64,000 bases of DNA, from the NCBI GenBank assembly GCA_013299105.1, contig JAAFJY010000031.1, forward strand, positions 37,155-101,154, written 5' to 3'. Below the pieces are notes generated by a model. That model saw nothing but the letters and a program-made list of their open reading frames with translations, was not told the DNA's origin and made no database searches. The position numbers and the translations under genes were made by a program. This document shows, one piece after another, positions 62,867 through 64,000 of this stretch; position 1 is the first letter of the stretch, and the number at the start of each line of letters is the position of its first letter. Origin of the DNA: Chitinophagales bacterium (GTDB lineage: Bacteria; Bacteroidota; Bacteroidia; Chitinophagales; Saprospiraceae).

Positions 62867-63316
62867 ATGAAAACAACAATAATCCTGACTCTGCTCATGT
62901 TGGCGGGGCTGGCTTGTACTCCACAGGATCAAGTCGATAAAGATACGTTTTTACTCGAAGAAATTGTCGCCAGCCAGGCTTATGCCCAGCTATACCAGGC
63001 ACAAAGCACCATGCTCACTGGCCTTGCTGCGGATCGATACGACATGAGTGCGATTGGCATTTTGCTCAAAACCAAAGTTGGTCATGATGTTTGTGATTGG
63101 AAGCCAAGCGAAATGAACGGGATCCGTGGAGCCGCCGACTACCAAAGCCACACTTGTCAACTCCGGGCTGCGGAAACCAAGTTAAGGGCCACGTATCCTG
63201 AATTTTTCAAAACGGCAAAAGCCAGCGATTGGCAGGATTTACAACGCAGCCATGAATTGCAGTATGGGCTGAGTTTGAATCAAAAAATACTTGAAATCAT
63301 TCGTCAAAAAAATTAA
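62867..63316 (+). CDS. Small lipoprotein of unknown function (operon gene 3)
   Basis: A 149-residue protein. MKTTIILTLLMLAGLAC has a clear lipobox (Cys17). The mature part is helical (EIVASQAYAQLYQAQSTMLTGLAADRYDM) with DVCDWKPSEMNG and YQSHTCQLRAAETKLRATYPEF. No family recognised. It follows gene 2 by 6 bp. Confidence 0.68.
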   Translation: MKTTIILTLLMLAGLACTPQDQVDKDTFLLEEIVASQAYAQLYQAQSTMLTGLAADRYDMSAIGILLKTKVGHDVCDWKPSEMNGIRGAADYQSHTCQLRAAETKLRATYPEFFKTAKASDWQDLQRSHELQYGLSLNQKILEIIRQKN

Positions 63317-63327
63317 CACCAAGTACC

Positions 63328-63579
63328 ATGAAAAAACTACTCATTTGTTTGTCCTTGTTTTTGGGGCCAGCACTGTTGTCTGGTTATCAAAGTGACTGCG
63401 TAGCTGAATTCAACCAATCGATGATGTATGCGGAGGCCGAGTTCAATGCAGATTTTTACATCTATTGCAATGCGGATCAGATCTACCGTCGGTCATTTTG
63501 CCAATTCGAAGCACAGGTCAATTATTGTCATTCTATTGATGCAATCACGTTAGAATTTGAAAATTGTATTGGAAATTGA
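63328..63579 (+). CDS. Small exported cysteine-rich protein (operon gene 4)
   Basis: An 83-residue protein with signal peptide MKKLLICLSLFLGPALLSG and a short mature chain with five cysteines (SDCVAEF, IYCNADQ, RSFCQFEA, NYCHSI, ENCIGN) that could form disulphides outside the cytoplasm. No family recognised. It is the last of the four genes and is followed by a terminator at 63637. Confidence 0.6.
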   Translation: MKKLLICLSLFLGPALLSGYQSDCVAEFNQSMMYAEAEFNADFYIYCNADQIYRRSFCQFEAQVNYCHSIDAITLEFENCIGN

Positions 63580-63636
63580 ATGAACAAAGTCTTGTCAAAC
63601 CGCCCCCCATGGCTTTTCTTTTTGGCATAAACTTGC

Positions 63637-63666
63637 GCCAGGTGTTTATGATACCTGGCCTTTTTC
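63637..63666 (+). terminator. Rho-independent terminator of the four-gene operon
   Basis: GCCAGGT (63637-63643) and ACCTGGC (63653-63659) pair, followed by CTTTTTCTTTT. The remaining gap to 63893 also holds the inverted, diverged copy of the CATCCTGCATC repeat of 18.7 kb (63768-63795). Confidence 0.75.
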
Positions 63667-63893
63667 TTTTTAGGGATGGCAAAAGAATAGGTCCTGAACA
63701 ACTAAAGTATGCTAAAAGCAATGCGTATTTTTGAAACAATTTTGGTACTCTGACAAATCATGTGTCCCTTGATGCAACTTCTGGATAGATGCAGGGGGTG
63801 CGGCTCCCGTTTGATGTACTTTTGAACGAAAAGTACACTGATGTTCAATGAATTAGTTTTCAAAATAAAGCCCTTTTTCTTTTTTTCTTGACC

Positions 63894-64000
63894 TCACGTT
63901 TCGCGCAAATTTTTCGGGGTTTCCAAAAGTTGGTCATAGGCTCTGGGATTCCCTAGCAACTCCAAAATCTTGAGCTGAGTCTCCGATAAGGGGGTAAGCA
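63894..64000 (-). CDS. C-terminal end of an unidentified protein (partial)
   Basis: Minus-strand frame open from the window edge to a stop at 63894-63896, encoding LTPLSETQLKILELLGNPRAYDQLLETPKNLRET. The helix pattern and codon usage look like coding sequence, but 34 residues are too few to name a family. The gene would continue beyond 64000. Confidence 0.5.
   Translation of the reverse strand, partial: LTPLSETQLKILELLGNPRAYDQLLETPKNLRET

Noticed and set aside
1..64000. tRNA, rRNA or riboswitch genes
   Set aside because: No cloverleaf, rRNA core or known aptamer sequence was recognised by eye; a covariance-model scan would be decisive.

Overview
The window looks like a chromosomal segment of a Bacteroidota bacterium, most plausibly the Saprospiraceae (Haliscomenobacter-like). 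The grounds are secreted proteins with type IX secretion (T9SS) C-terminal sorting domains, TAnnTTTG-type -7 boxes, a group IV arginine decarboxylase beside an arginase-fold partner, a hybrid two-component regulator with an AraC output domain, and planctomycete-type DUF1501 and DUF1549/DUF1553 genes. The lineage is inferred from gene content only; no rRNA or tRNA is visible.

Layout. 0-5 kb: end of a hydrolase-like gene, an NAD(P)H oxidoreductase, a Crp/Fnr regulator with an FNR-like palindrome upstream of a secreted alpha/beta hydrolase, an AAA ATPase/nuclease-like protein and a UPF0173 hydrolase. 5-8.2 kb: divergent arginine decarboxylase and catalytically degenerate arginase-fold protein. 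8.2-11.1 kb: two exported surface proteins, one with a tail-fibre-like Peptidase_G2-type motif. 11.6-15 kb: Cas4-like nuclease/SF1 helicase fusion. 15.2-22.3 kb: a cluster of three exported or membrane proteins (DUF2231-cytochrome c-LRR, Tat-exported DUF1501, giant DUF1549/LamG/DUF1553), probably a periplasmic module.

22.3-31 kb is an accessory island. It is visibly AT-rich and holds a truncated Uma2 gene, a two-gene Hachiman anti-phage system (hamA-hamB, overlapping ATGA), a convergent HEPN/Toprim-associated protein, debris of two unrelated surface or WD40-type genes, and a Fic protein. A 163-bp MITE-like element with 15-bp inverted termini and an 8-bp target duplication sits directly upstream of the Fic start. 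The Fic segment is bracketed by a direct duplication of about 370 bp of the 3' end of the neighbouring T9SS metallopeptidase gene, which points to recombination into that gene's tail.

31-44.5 kb: secreted zinc-metallopeptidase-like T9SS protein, DUF1566 protein, hybrid histidine kinase/AraC regulator, a lipoprotein hydrolase, a beta-lactamase-like/D-aminoacylase fusion, a Ca-loop lipoprotein and a GyrI-like protein. 44.8-50.2 kb: probable catabolic operon on the minus strand (GMC oxidoreductase, SDR, CoA-transferase, NCS1-type permease). 50.4-59.3 kb: serine hydrolase, M23 peptidase, four T9SS surface proteins in two paralogous pairs, each gene followed by a strong hairpin, and an exported endonuclease/exonuclease/phosphatase-family protein. 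59.9-63.6 kb: DUF1003 protein and an operon of four small unknown exported proteins or lipoproteins. The last 107 bp hold the C-terminus of an unidentified minus-strand gene.

Intergenic spaces are unusually rich in dispersed modular repeats: a roughly 200-bp G/T-rich element in three copies plus two short variants, a roughly 190-bp inverted-repeat element in two copies, a CCAGAATTT element in three copies, palindromes, and GTTGAG-type micro-repeats. They lie between genes and almost never inside them.
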